Positions 24,192 through 37,286 are shown, counted from the stretch's first letter. The stretch: DNA of 64,000 nt from Acanthochlamys bracteata (GCA_019914995.1 CM034130.1:2480001-2544000), one strand, 5' to 3'. Notes: generated by a model not told the origin, from the sequence alone. Numbers and translations: made by a program.

Positions 24192-27100
24192 GCTCTTTTG
24201 GCTTTTAAGTGTCTCATTTTCTCGTTCAAATGCAATCCGTCATCTACCTTATACTGTATACTACTAGCATGTGTAGATAATTTTGTAACAGCAGATTGTT
24301 TTGTTTTAGTTAGTTGCTATGTTTTTTGTTTCACTTGTATAATCCATACCTGGTTTCATTCAGTCTCGTGTATTGATTATTGAAGGATTTGCTAGGCAAT
24401 GCTATTAACATCATGCTTGCAAAACTTGGCTTTCTCTGCTTACTGAAGTCCGACATTTGGAACTAATACAAAATCTGTGCAATCCAAATTGTATTTTGGA
24501 TTGGGACAGATTTGATTTAGAAAGTGTTTGACAGTGTTTATGATACTATTTTTAAAAATATATATATTTTTTAAATAAAATTTTTATATTATTTTATTTT
24601 TTTAAAGTTAAAAGATATAGATAAATTATATATTTTATAATTATTATGTGGATTTAAGTTTATTTTAAAAAAATTAAAATAAACTTTTTAAAAAATTTAT
24701 TTTAAGTACTCTTAAACGTCACTTAACCAGCATTTTGAAAACTTTCGCGGATTTTTATTCAATCTAGGTGCTTTTTATTTTTACATTTTATTTCATATTT
24801 TTAATTATATTTTTATAAAATTAATAAATTTATTTAATATTTTAAAAAATATAAAAAATTTATAACGTAAAATTTGAGTATGTTTATTTTAAATTTTTTT
24901 AAATAAAATAAAAATATTGTTATTAAAAATATTTTATAATTATGTTTGAATATTTTGTAATATAATTTATGGATATTATTTCAGCAACTACTTATTATTA
25001 GTAGCCGTACCTATCCGTTTAATCGTCTTCATTCAAGATCTTTTACTTTCTTTTCTTTTCAAATACAAACTTGTCTTGATAATTATTCTTTCAAAATTAT
25101 TATAACGAGCAATTTGTATAATTCCTTACTCTGTTTTAAATCACAATAAAACATAATAACGTCAAAAGAATTCATATAATAGTTGCTTCACTAATATTCA
25201 TGTAATAAATAATACATGGCCGAGTCGAACATAAACATTCACTAATATTCAAGCACCAGCTGCTGATTCATTCATATAAAATATGTTCGAATAAAAAAAA
25301 GCACGTTTGTTAAGAGATGGTTGAAAATATTTATAAAAATTTTTTTTAATAAAAAATATTTTTATTCTATTTCTTCATATTATTTTAATTTTTAAATAAA
25401 ATTTATAAAATATTAAAAAATTTTATTAGAAAATTATAAAATGAAAAAAACTTTTCAGAAACTAAAAAAAGTTTAGCCCAAACACACTCTCAGTGTCTAT
25501 AAAAATACTTCTTCGTTTAAAAAAAAAACTTATTATTTATGATATTAAAATATTAACTATTACAAAATTTTTTTTAAAAATTTGTAAATTTTAAAAATAT
25601 TTCAAACGACCCTTATTATATTTGGGATTACTTATTATTTTCAAAAAAAAATTTTTTTAACTTCAAAAAAATTATTTATAATTTTTTCTAAAATTTTTTT
25701 AAAAAGTTTGAAAAATATAAATGAGTTATAAATTATTAAATAATTATACATATAATTTTTATTTTTAAAATATTTATAAATAAAATATCTAAAAAAATTT
25801 TACGAAAAACTTTTTTTCATAATCAGAAAAGCCTCCAAATTCTTCTGTTCAGACGATTTAAAAAAGATAATCTCCGACCAAAAATGATAAATAATTTTTG
25901 TTATTATTAACAGTATGTCCACCATTTTTATATACATGAGATTTTTTCTTCCAATGTTAACGATTGAGATAAGGGCGTGTTTTAAATATCCATAACTTTA
26001 CTTTTTTCCGTCAGATTTTGAATTTCAAAATAGTTTTTATGTTTTAATTATACAAAAAATTTAGAACTCCATTTTCATACGTGGAACTCCAATTTTAACT
26101 TTTTTATTTATACACTTTCTAATATAATTATATTTTTCAATTTTTAACACACTTTCAAAACCTATTAAAACATAAATACTGAACTTCACTTTCACTTTAT
26201 TTTTTAAGAAATTTTACTTTCTATTTTTCACATTCACGAAATTCATTTACATGCATTTGAAATACACCCTAAATGAATCAAAAGCAGCGATTGATAGGGA
26301 AAGCATTGAAAACTTTATTTTTAAATTTTATTTTACTTAATTAAAACACGTCTTAAGTTGAAAACGACAAGATTAAAAGAACACATCTACATTGCATAAC
26401 ATGCTATCATCATCTATATATAATAAAACAATATATGTTAGAACTAATTAAAACAATAAACAAACAGAAAGCGAAGTGTTTAATTAACTTTGTTTCTCCA
26501 TCTTGAATGTTCTTAAACCAAACCGTTACTAGTTCTTGCAAAATCATTCATTCATATTTTGATAAGAAAGGGATTATAAATTTGTGTTCAACAAAGTGAT
26601 CCATCTGTAACCAACAAGTGATCCAAACATTTACATACAAAAAATCAGCATATCTTTCACTTTCTCTTTCTTTTCAATTCTCTCGCTAATTAGATTCTTA
26701 TTTTGTTTTGGTTAATTTATGAAGCAATTGAAATTATGCAAGTTGCTTGTGTTTTTTGGCAAAAAAGAAATTAAAAACTTGTTTTAAATACACAAAAATA
26801 AGTTTTATAAAATAAAATTCATAAAATAAAATTGTTTTAAAAATGAATTTGAAATGAGTTTAAATTTTTTTTAATTTTTAAAATAGATTAAAATGAGGAG
26901 TAAAATTTTAAAAATTAAATCAACAAATTTTTGAATCGTAAAACAGAAATAAAATTATGATATTAATGAATTGATGAAATACAAGAATTTTTTAAACTTT
27001 AAATTTTGATAAAAAGTAAAGTTTCGGAATTTAAAATATGTCTTAAAATTTTTAATTTGAGATCGCAGCATAATTCGGGCTAGAAACGCCCGGTCTCCAA

Positions 27101-27540
27101 ATCTAACGGCTTAAAATTATTCCATGTCTTCTAGTCTTAGCAAGTGTTTTTAATTTGTAAAAAAATAATTTCGTAAAACTGAATTTAATAAAACGTAAAT
27201 TAAAAACATCTAATATGAATTAGAATTCAAAATTAACGATAAAAAAGAAATCTCTTGCAACCGGAACAAGTCATTACCCTTCTCCACTACCTTCTCTCTT
27301 TTTACTTTTTTGTTTTGAGAAATTTTCATTTTTTGTTGTAACTGCAGCAAGCAGCAAGCAACAAGGAGAAGAAATAGAAAGCAACCCTCTGCTTTCTATC
27401 AGTCCTTTTCACTCCTTTTTTCTTTTAATTATTTATATATTTTTAAAGCAAAAGATTTCATCTTTCTTCCTTCATTTCACATTCTATAAGTAGTCTCACC
27501 ACCTTCTCTCATATTCGTCACAACGAAGTTGAAATTTTGA
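24192..27540. other. AT-rich spacer with MITEs and transporter promoter
   Basis: After the DapB 3' untranslated region come AT-rich MITE-like units at about 24521-24720 and 25298-25492 and a well-defined Harbinger-type MITE at 25973-26269 (own entry). About 26300-27250 is AT-rich without recognisable features. From about 27290 the DNA becomes pyrimidine-rich, with a TATA-like TTATATATTTTT near 27430, consistent with the promoter of the transporter gene. Confidence 0.45.
25973..26269. mobile_element. Tourist-like (PIF/Harbinger) MITE, family A copy 1
   Basis: Terminal inverted repeats GGGCGTGTTTTAAAT at the left and the complement of ATTTGAAATACACCC at the right. A TAA target duplication flanks both sides (25970-25972, 26270-26272). 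The 297-bp body has no coding capacity and matches the copies at 35900, 41117 and 61003. A 3-bp TWA duplication with GGG-starting ends is typical of PIF/Harbinger MITEs. Confidence 0.85.
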
Positions 27541-27567
27541 GAATTTTCTTGAAAGAGCATTTTCATC

Positions 27568-30500
27568 ATGGAGTTGTTGTGGGGATGTTTATCACCGGCG
27601 ACGCAGGTAGGAAGATGGTTAGGATTGGTGACTGCAGTATGGGTTCAAGCAATATCAGGGAACAACTACACATTCTCCAACTACTCTGCTGCTTTGAAAA
27701 CACTCATGGGTCTAACACAGCTTCAGCTCAACAATCTCTCTGTTGCCAAAGATGTTGGTAAAGCTTTCGGTCTTCTTGCTGGCCTTGCTGCAGACAAGAT
27801 TCCAACCTGGGCGATCCTCGCCATCGGTTCACTTGAAGGTTTCATTGGCTATGGTGGTCAGTATCTTGTCGTTCGCCAAATAATCCGCCCTCTTCCTTAC
27901 TGGCAGGTATTCATTGCTCTTTTTTCCTTTCTCTTCTTCAAAGATTGAAATTTTACTTTTTTTTTTTTGTGTAAAATTTTAGTTTTTTTTGTTTGTCACT
28001 TGTTTGATTAATTTTCTTAATTTGCACATGTTATCAAAGATTGAAAAGTAGTAGTTGTCGTTGTCACTTGAGTTGTTTTAAGATTGATTCAATGCTAACA
28101 GAAATAACGATCTTGCTTTGAATTAATGATTATATTGATGTTGCTTTGAATTATGGTGGGGAGCAGATGTGTGTGTTCTTGTGCATGGGAGGAAACAGTA
28201 CCACATGGATGAACACGGCAGTCCTGGTGACTTGCATACGAAATTTCCGACGAAACCGTGGCCCGGTTTCCGGCATACTCAAGGGTTACATTGGACTCAG
28301 CACTGCAATCTTCACAGATCTCTGCTCTGCTCTCTTCGCTGATAACCCTGCTTCTTTCCTTCTAATGCTCGCTATTATCCCAGCTGCCGTCTGCTCTGCA
28401 GCCATGCTATTCCTCCGGGAGTCTCCTGCTACCACCGCAGCTTATTCAAAAGAAGAAGAGCAGACAGAGGCCAAATGCTTCAACGTTGTCAACTCAATAG
28501 CTGTGGTTATTGCAGTATACCTTTTATTCTTTGACCTCAGCGGCAACCACGGCAAGCTAATTTCTCGTGCGTTCTCTACCGGATTACTGATTCTTCTTGC
28601 GGCACCAATTGCTGTTCCAATCTATGTAGCTGTCAAGAACGCAAGCTCCAAAACAGTGGCTGTTGATGCTGAACAGGCAATTAATACGCCATTGCTTGCT
28701 GAATGCATCGAGGAAATAGCAGAAGCAGCGGGTGCAGAGCAGGCTATACCTGTGGCTGAACTAGAGAATGAGGGTATGTTGCAGAGCAAGAGGAGGCCTG
28801 AGATTGGGGAAGATCACACCATAATTGAGGCATTGAAGAGCTTGGATTTCTGGATTTTGTTTGTTTCTTTTCTCTGTGGAGTTGGAACAGGCTTGGCTGT
28901 AATGAACAACATGGGGCAGATGGGGCAGGCCATGGGATACACTGATGTCTCCATCTTTGTGTCCATGACAAGCATCTGGGGTTTCTTCGGGCGTATCGGC
29001 TCCGGTACCATCTCTGAGTATTTCCTCAAGTATGTCCTCATCCCTGTTTCTTTTAAAGTTTTGCTAGTATCAACCTTCAATTCAGTATACCAAATCTACT
29101 AGCTTTTCAGAATTCTAATACCTTTTGAAGTACAGTACCCATTTCCTTTTCGGTTACAATAGTGTCAAGGATTAGAATTGCTACATGATTTATTGCAGTT
29201 TTGTTTTTGGATGAACTGCTTTAGTTACTACTAGTAGGAAGTGTGGAGGTAATGGTAATTCAAGAATTACTGTGTTAGTTTGCAGCTTACAAATTCTTTG
29301 AGAACTATTTGTAGTAAATATTTGTCGTTCATGCAGCTTACAAATGCCGACTTATGGTAGTTTCTCAAGTCAGACACAGTGCAACTGATTATTTTTGTCA
29401 AGTCATAAAAGTTGGTTTTTAGTTCCCCATATATTCTGCTGGAACTTTTAAGAAATAAGCTAAAGCTCATCTAAGAAACTATCTCCTATAGTTGTTAGGA
29501 ACTCCAGAACTGCTTATTCTGATCTGAAACACTTTGATTTATAGTTTCAGATAAAATTAGGTATTAGCTTTTTATTCCAATGATGTGATTAGCAAGTTAA
29601 TCAAGACACTAAGCTGTAGAAGTCTATGGTGTCAAAGCTGGTATTCAACATAATGAGTCTAAAAATCTTGACGAATTGTAGCATTAGCCAACGACATAAA
29701 ATTCAGACAATAAAGGTATTAAAAACTTCATTATCATGACCAAACTATTGAAGGTCGATTTTTTGAGATCTATTACACAAGTACGGGAGATTTTTTCTTT
29801 CTTCTTTTGCTTGAGCATGTTTTCAGCCGTAGGCGTCCTTTCGGAAGTTTGGTGGGACATCAATTACTTGCTACGGCAGAATCTATCTCTACCTCTACGT
29901 AAAATTTTTTTATTATTTATTTTTTTTATTTTTAAAATAAAAAATAAAATTCATTTTTAAAAAAAATATAAAAATATTTTTTATTTAAAAAAAATTATTT
30001 CAAAAATCTTTTTTACTTGAAGGATAATTGCCTTCCTCGGTAATGAACTGAAGATGACTATAAAGGCTGGTGGGGTATTTGAGAGGAAAAAGAAAGCCAT
30101 ATGTAGGTTCGATTCTCATGTAAAGTTAATCAACTCTAGGAGGTTCAGAGAAAGTGAAAAGTGGACAGGACAAAGTTTTGAAGTGGTGCTCGAAAATAAC
30201 CTAATACCACTGGAAAGGTTTTTATCACCAAATAAAGAGGGTAGAAATATCGACCATTCCTACCTCTACGTCTAATCATGTCATTCACTAGCCATTAGTT
30301 TAAGCAGTTCTTATTATTTTTGGATGCTTAATTAAGAGTGATAGAGACTAAAATCGATAGATTATCTTAAACCTAATGAATTCACTAGATTATAACTTAA
30401 CTTGATGATACTATGCTTTGAAGGAAATATGCAACCCCCAGGCCGCTCTGGAACGCTGCTTCGCAGATTTTAATGGCACTAGGATACATTTTCATGGCTT

Positions 30501-30871
30501 TAGCTCTGACAGGCTCCCTCTACGTTGGTTCAATCGTTGTTGGTATCTGTTATGGCGTACGTCTTGCTGTCTCTGTTCCAACAGCATCTGAACTCTTCGG
30601 CCTCAAATACTACGGTCTGATCTACAACATTCTCATCCTAAATCTTCCCCTGGGTTCATTCCTCTTCTCTGGCTTACTTGCTGGCCTGCTCTATGACTCA
30701 CAAGCCATGAAGACTGATTCTGGTGCCAATACCTGTTATGGGGCTCACTGCTATAGGCTCGTGTTCATCATCATGGCCATTGCTTGTCTCCTAGGATTCA
30801 GCCTTGACTTGCTGCTATCATTTCGAACAAAGAATCTGTACCGGAAGATTCATTGTAGCAAGAGGCCCTGA
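27568..30871 (+). CDS. nodulin-like / NFD4-like major facilitator transporter
   Basis: A polytopic membrane protein of the plant nodulin-like MFS group (NUCLEAR FUSION DEFECTIVE 4 relatives); the substrate is unknown. Three exons (27568-27906, 28167-29029, 30424-30871) sum to 1650 nt (549 aa), all GT-AG. The N-terminal half carries the nodulin-like signature: GRWLGLVTAVWVQAISGNNY, FGLLAGLAAD, then NTAVLVTCIRNF and GPVSGILKGYIGLS. A cytosolic loop of about 80 residues, rich in Glu/Ala, leads to SLDFWILFVSFLCGVGTGL. The last exon encodes the C-terminal membrane helices, with FGLKYYGLIYNIL and a basic tail. About twelve hydrophobic segments are visible, as expected. Intron 1 is 260 bp, intron 2 about 1.4 kb. 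Reading frames are intact. Arabidopsis At4g34950 is a likely relative (from memory). Confidence 0.9.
29890..30275. repeat. insertion-like segment in intron 2 of the transporter gene
   Basis: ACCTCTACGT occurs at about 29892-29901 and again at 30263-30272. The intervening DNA starts with an AT-rich run like the window's AT-rich MITE units, followed by ordinary sequence. The direct repeat could be a target duplication of an inserted element or a chance duplication; clear inverted ends were not found. Confidence 0.25.
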
Positions 30872-31994
30872 AACATTAGCTGAGGTAGTTCTAAATATTA
30901 AAGATTGCCATAGTCTGAAGTAGCAGATGAAGTCTAGCTTGATTTAAGTTATTCATTTTTGGTTAGGTTTTACTGAAAGACTGTAATTTAAAAAACTAAC
31001 CCATGAATGATGCAATCCGAAAACGAGCGAACCCATGCAGGTGTCCTACCGTCGGATACTGTTGAATAGTAGAACAGAGGTCGAGTCTTCTCACGTATAT
31101 GGAGAAAGTACATTTTTATCAATTCTGTCAAGCATTTTAATGAGTTGTAATTAATCAATTTCAGATATCCAGTAATACTGCTCTGGATGAAAGCTGCGAC
31201 TGCGTAGACAGAAAGAAGTGAAACTCCAAAATAAAAAATAATTAAAATATATATATTATTTTTATCAATTTGATTAAGGGCGTGTTGACCAACACCTCTA
31301 ACTTCATTTTTTTAAACTCATTTATAATATAAAACATATAAAAATTAAAATAAAATTTTTTATTAATAATATTTTGAAAAAGTTCAATTTTAAAATTTAT
31401 TATAAATATAAAATTTTATTTTTATTAAATATTTTAATTTTTAATTTTATTTTTTAAATCTATTTTTTAAAAACTCTACTTCATCCACTTTATCCACAAA
31501 GTAAACACGCTCTAAATAATCAGAGTTTATTTAAAAATTTTGATTGAACTAAAATTTTATAAATATATTTTAACTCATAATTTTTTATATTCAACAATAA
31601 AAGTTAGATATAAAATATTTTGATTATAAATTCAAAAGAAAATACTCAAAAAAAGGAAATATTTTTATGCCTTTCATATATATAATTATTTGTTTAATAA
31701 AAAATAAAAAATTTATTTTCTAATAAAAACTGTAAGATAAGTTTGATTTTAAATTTTTTTTAATTTAAGCTTTCTCAAAAGGACCTGAATTAGTTAATAT
31801 TAAAATAGAAAAAACAACGGTTCAACCATCTTGCCAATTTGCATTTACCGAGTTCTATAGAGTAAAGTTTGTACTTATCTTGGACGAATTCTTAAGAAGC
31901 ACAAATCCAACAGTCTTACAGCAGCCCATCCCAATTACCAAGTCTCATAGTCACGCACGTGAGACTAACGTTCGCATTGTCTCAATCGTAGTAG
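30872..31994. other. spacer between transporter and methyltransferase genes
   Basis: It holds the transporter 3' untranslated region, a complete Harbinger-type MITE at 31278-31512 (own entry), AT-rich DNA to about 31800, then a higher-GC stretch that is probably the promoter and leader of the methyltransferase gene (TCACGCACGTGAGAC near 31950 includes an ACGTG core). No further gene is seen. Confidence 0.45.
31278..31512. mobile_element. Tourist-like (PIF/Harbinger) MITE, family C copy 1
   Basis: 235 bp. The left end GGGCGTGTTGACC is the inverted counterpart of the right end AAAGTAAACACGCTC. TAA target duplications sit at 31275-31277 and 31513-31515. The body is AT-rich and non-coding. Size and ends match the copies at 42544-42780 and at 58222 (interrupted). 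Confidence 0.8.
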
Positions 31995-34900
31995 ATGGAG
32001 TCTTCCTCGGCGTCAGTGAGATGGTCTATTCTCCGGCGAGCTCTTTTTTCTCGCTCTCACACGACGGAATTACTCCATGGTTTTCTTTTATTTTTACTCT
32101 TCTCTCGATTTCTTCATTAAATTATTTTCAAGAAAATTGCATCAGTTGATTAGTAGAAAAACATTTGGTTGTAGATCATGGATCTCGAATGAAAATCAAT
32201 AAGATTTCTAGGAAAACAACTGGTGGGTTCAATCTAATCACTCGAGAAGAATCTGAGCTACCTTCAAATTCTAAGGTCCTGCTTGGTCCTAGAGATACTT
32301 GTGTGAAATATCGGTTACCTAACGAAGGAGCTCCTGATCTTATACTGATGTAAGTTTTGCAATTTTCTATTCTTATATTTAGTTTGTTTGAGGAAAGAAA
32401 TTCTCAAAACTTGCATTGCAGATAAAGTATTTTTCTGGCAGTAAGTATTATTGACTAATGACTGAAAAGAAATTTTACAAATAGCATTTCACAACATTCT
32501 CTGAAGTATTTTTCTTGGCAGTATGTAATACTGACTAATGATTGAAAAGAAATTTTACAAATAGCATTTCATAACATTCTCTATTGGTTTCATGTAAGCT
32601 AAGACATTCTCATACAATTAGATTTAGGCTTTGAATTGTGTGTTTGTGCACCATGTGGATGTGTCATGTAGATGATTTTTAATGATGTCTTCTATTGCTA
32701 AGCCACTTTTCAGTAAATTTTGTCTTTGTTGCTCCTAAGCTAATTAGCTAGTGGTTATAAGAACGTCTTTGTGAGGGATTGTGGAAAGTCAAAAATAGCT
32801 GTTGGTATCTAGAAGTATCAGTTTAGTTTAATTTAAACTATTATCTGACTAATTTGCTGACATCATTTATTTATGTCATGCAGCGAAAGAATAGAGGACA
32901 GCATTGATCTAAAGGATTTTGAAACCTCCACAAAACATGATATCGACACTACAGGACTTGTATGTAAGTTCTTTAAAAGTCTTAACCTTCATTTGGTATT
33001 TAGAAAATGATTCGGTAATCACATGCTATAAACTATGACAACGTATAAAGACATCTTTATAATGGTAATATTGAGTATCAATCTAAGTGCTGAAATGTTT
33101 ATAACGGAGACATTGAGTTTCAATACTTTTATTTAGTTAGACTAAAAATTTTTTGCCTATCAGTCAGCCTTGTTGATTTGTTTTTATTAACTTTATAAAT
33201 ATTTGTGCATTGAACATATATTTGTATATGTTTTGGCTGGCAAAAGAAAGCCCATATATAAATATGTAAGAGACTCTCCATTATGCCTGATATATGCTAC
33301 GTTGAGGGAATTAGTACATTGAGGGAATTAGTCAATATCACTGTAAGTGTATAATAATTAGCTGTCATGTGTAAACTTGTTACTCCAGATTTCTGAATTG
33401 TTGTAAAGTTTGTATTTTGAAGTTTTATGGTAACAGCTCTTTAGACTGTAACTATCATCCGTCTCAATAGTGTTGCCTCTATGGATTACCTATTCCAGGA
33501 AGACAAGTGTGTAGTTACTAGCTTCTTTCTGTGGTTAAGACATTTCGTGTTGTTATCTAGGAGCTAGAGCTTTTCAAAGGTCTTTTTCAATGTTATTCTT
33601 CTAGCCGATAGGTATGGGTAATTAAGAAAATGCTCTATGTATTTCAAGGAGAGCTCCTTTTTACTATAGAAGAATCAACTACTACCTATTGCATATAAGC
33701 AAGCTTTTTCCGCAATTATGTTGTTATTATACTGGATTAATGTTTCCAAATTTTACTTGCAATAACAGCTAGCGGTTACTTTGGCCTTATTTCTTATCTC
33801 ACATATCCTACTATCAGTTCGATATTTGGTTTAACAGGTAGTTGGCCCTCAGAGGAAGTACTTGCCTATTTTTCAATTAAACAGTCGGAAATGTTTAGGT
33901 CAGTGATGTGGAAATGTGTTGCCAGCTGCTTTTGGTGATCTTGTTGATTGCATAGGTTTATGTCATTTTGACGTTATAGAAGAATCTTTTACTGTTAATG
34001 AATATAGCTGGCTTTAACTTATACTTTTTTGAGAGAAAACACAGGCAGAAGTGTTTTTTCTAAAAAGAAAAATACTGTAAAGTATTTTGAATTCTGCACT
34101 TTAGGTTCCTCCTTTAGTTTTATAATAGTAAAATGAGACAGCAGTTCTCTGAGATATTCTTCCCACTGTAGTTGATAGTAGTTGCCGACAGAATTCTCTG
34201 GGATGTACAGCATTGAAGCTTCCATAGCTCACAAGGCTTTAGTTTGCTTAATCAAAATACTATAGTTCCGCATGTTTGATATTCTGGAATGCAGCTCTGC
34301 AAAGAGCATTTTTAAATGAAGTCTCAGCTAATTGACATATTTAATATTTTGTAGGCATAAAAGAGTACTCGAGCTTGGATCTGGTTATGGACTTGCTGGA
34401 TTGACAATTGCTGCATGCACAGACGCCTGTGAAGTTGTAATGTCTGATGGCAATCCACAAGTTGTTGACTGTATCCTAATTTGAACGAGTTCTTAACCAT
34501 CAACTTTTCTTTTCCTACTAAACATTAGTACTGTCTCTACTACTTCGTAATATTCATCAACTAAAATTGGCGAAGGTATTGCCAAAAGAACAATGTTTGG
34601 CTAAGGTAACAAATGTTTGGATTAACTGCATAGTGCAAAGTGAATAAGTAAAACTTTAGCTTATGTTGCTCGATCTGGTGATCAAAGGCTTAAAACTAAT
34701 CTTCTAAGGTTAAATTGCTGTTCCAACAATGATGTAAAAACAACAGTTTTTACATGCAAATTTCTTTTTCCCTGCATCTATCCCTAATAATCTAAGGGAA
34801 AAACTCCTGCAACCAGGTGTACATATGACCTGAAAAGAGTTCCTGTTGGAGCATGAGCATCCTAATGACCGACGTTAGAATAATCAATGTTATAGTTTCA

Positions 34901-36501
34901 ATTTCCAATAGAGAATTTAGATAAGATTTTTTGTGAAATTTGGTAACTTCTGGATTGTTTGTCTCATTTGTAAATATTCATCGACTTTCACTTCATAGTC
35001 AGGTAGTACAAAGCATGCATGCCTGAATACCTTTTTTTTAAAGGGTAATTTACAAAAGAGGAGATCCACTGGAGTATCACAAAAATGAATATCTGCAAAG
35101 TGTGCTGGTTTACTGTGATTTTGATGCACTGACATAAATGTTGGTAGTTGACTCGAGCTTATGTTCTATCAGATTTTCCCAGATACTTCTTTTGATTTTC
35201 TTAAGTTCCTTATTGTTAAGATATTCAGCATAACATCCAACTCAACCTTACTGCTTTTGGAGATACATTAGTAAAGCCACTGAATCTTCATTGGGGTGAA
35301 GGCCCTGATTATGATATCCAGAATTCCTTCGATATTGTTTTGGCCAGTGACTGGTAAGTTCCCAGTTGATAATCTTCTAGTTAATTTAACTATATCTTAA
35401 AATGAGTTGGTGGGAGAGACACAGAGTTTACATATAGATTTGTAGTAATGACATCTAAGAACTGCATTTCTTTTTAGCTTTTTCATTATTTGCATAGAAC
35501 TATGAATTTTTAGTAGAATGCATTTACTTGCATTTAGCTGTAAACCACTACTTGCTGGCGACGGATTTAATTGTATAGAGCTAAGAACAATTTAGTAAAA
35601 TGTTTCTTGTGAAGTTTATTTCTGTGGCTTCTCCCTCCTTCCCAACAAATTGCAAGAAAGTCAAAAAGTACTGGAACATCTGTGGTTCTAGTGATTAAAA
35701 TCCTGGTGGCGTCTTAACATTTATTTTAATGTGGGGCTCATGTATTATTGTTGGTGTGATGTGAATTTAATATTTTTGCTAGTGAACTCTAGTTAAACAC
35801 ACCAACGTTTTCAAATTCTGCAATATCAATGTATACCCCATAGCTTTCGTCTTTATGAAATAACTATCAATGTGGTAAGGCAATGTTCTCTTCCACTTAG
35901 GGCGTGGTTCAAACCCGTAACTCCACTTTTTTCCGCCAGATGTTGAGTTTAAACAGTTCATATGTTTCAATTACACAAAGAACTCAGAACTCTACTTTCA
36001 CATGCAGAACTCCAGTTCCAACTTTTTTATTTGCACACTTTCTAATACAATTATATCTTTCAATTTTCAACACACTTCCAAAAACTATTGAAACACAAAC
36101 ACTGAACTCCACTTCCATTTTATTTTTCAAGAAACTCTACTTTCTATTTTTCACTTTTCACGAAACTCAGTAACGGACATTTGAAACACGCCCTTACTTG
36201 TTTATTTGGTGTATACAGCACATTCTTTAAGGAATATCACAAAGACCTTGCTCGGTCCATCAAATTATCACTAAAATGTGCAGAGGTGTCCAAGGCCATC
36301 CTTTTCAGCCCTAAAAGAGGTGATTCATTGGCCAAATTTCTTGAGAAAATCAAGGATATTGGACTGCATTTTGACTTAGTTGAGAACTATAACTCTGAAG
36401 TTTGGAATCTCCATCAGAAGTTTCTGAACGGTCATGAATCCTCTTGGCCCAGTTACAACAAGGATCATTGCTATCCCCTACTTGTCAAAGTGATGCTCTA
36501 A
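31995..36501 (+). CDS. CaMKMT: calmodulin-lysine N-methyltransferase (CaM KMT)
   Basis: A SAM-dependent class I methyltransferase of the family that trimethylates a conserved lysine of calmodulin. Seven exons sum to 933 nt (310 aa): 31995-32079, 32175-32349, 32884-32963, 33838-33898, 34355-34470, 35221-35353, 36219-36501. The N terminus MESSSASVRWSILRRAL and ISRKTTGGFNLI match plant CaM KMT (Arabidopsis At4g35987). SAM-binding motif I is VLELGSGYGLAGL, followed by MSDGNPQVVDY. The post-I motif region is FDIVLASDCTFFKEYHKDL. ILFSPKRGDS and WPSYNKDHCYPLLVKV close the fold. Phases agree at every junction. The ATG at 31995 was chosen by homology; the true coding exons are short and broken up by introns. 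Intron 2 holds a tandem duplication and intron 6 a MITE. No lesions in the coding sequence. Confidence 0.94.
32425..32583. repeat. 79-bp tandem duplication in methyltransferase intron 2
   Basis: Two adjacent copies (from 32425 and from 32504) share AAGTATTTTTCT, GGCAGTA, GACTAATGA, TGAAAAGAAATTTTACAAAT and AGCATTTCA with a few substitutions. It is wholly intronic and looks like a moderately recent local duplication. Confidence 0.85.
35900..36193. mobile_element. Tourist-like (PIF/Harbinger) MITE, family A copy 2, inside methyltransferase intron 6
   Basis: 294 bp. Ends are GGGCGTGGTTCAAAC and GTTTGAAACACGCCC, perfectly inverted except for one or two bases, with TTA target duplications at 35897-35899 and 36194-36196. 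The inverted ends are better conserved than in other copies, suggesting a younger insertion. It stops only 25 nt before exon 7. Confidence 0.92.
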
Positions 36502-37013
36502 GTCTTGGATATTCTTACTGTAACATATTCCAGTGTTGTTTCAATTCCTGTCCAAGGTATGCAATTCATGATTCTCATTTTCCCTCTTGGGTTGATGCTG
36601 ATATTTGTTTTACACATGGCTCTAATGTTGTAAGATCTTGTACATCTAATCTCTGGTTGCCTTGTTTCTGAATGTTCTTATTTCTTGCATGTATTCAGAA
36701 GATATAATGGTGATGTAATTTTGTAAATGTTTGGGAGTATACTTCTCTTGAGGGGTTCTTTAAGTTACAACCAGCTGGATTTCATGCCTAATTCACATGA
36801 GGTTTGTTTCACCTTTATAGTACTGAAGCTTTGTAGTTGTGAGAAACCTTCGTCATCGGCATACTTGCAAATCGCTCTTCAGATTCATTTAACCCATTTC
36901 AAGGTTGCTACTTGAATAGAGAATCATAATGAACATCTTTTTGTTTAGGTACACAATTTCTTAGACGCCAAATGACTAGATTCGTTGATCTGAATATGTG
37001 GCTTTATGACAAA

Positions 37014-37286
37014 TTCAACATTATAACAGCCGTCCATGCCTTCCACTCTGGGAACTTAAAATTTCTTTCATGAATAGATACCATACAAGCGAAATCTATC
37101 AGTAGCCTGAAAATGTTAGGAACTAGTTTAACAGCTTGTTGTTACTTTATTTCAACATTATAGACAGCAGTCCATGCCTTCCTCTATGGGGACTTAAAAT
37201 TTCCTTCATGAATAAATACCATACAAGTGAAATCTACCAGCAGCGTGAAAATGATAGGAACTAGTTAACAGTTTGTTGTTAGTTTA
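37014..37286. repeat. 137-bp tandem duplication
   Basis: Two head-to-tail copies begin TTCAACATTATA at 37014 and 37151. Both contain GTCCATGCCTTCC, GACTTAAAATTT (first copy GAACTTAAAATTT), ATACCATACAAG and GGAACTAGTT. They differ by scattered substitutions and small gaps, so the duplication is not recent. Confidence 0.88.

Noticed and set aside
28744-29080. Minus-strand frames within the transporter exon 2
   Set aside because: Antisense to clear membrane-protein sequence.
30100-30130. GGTTCGATTCTC as a tRNA T-loop in transporter intron 2
   Set aside because: No complementary stems or anticodon arm nearby.
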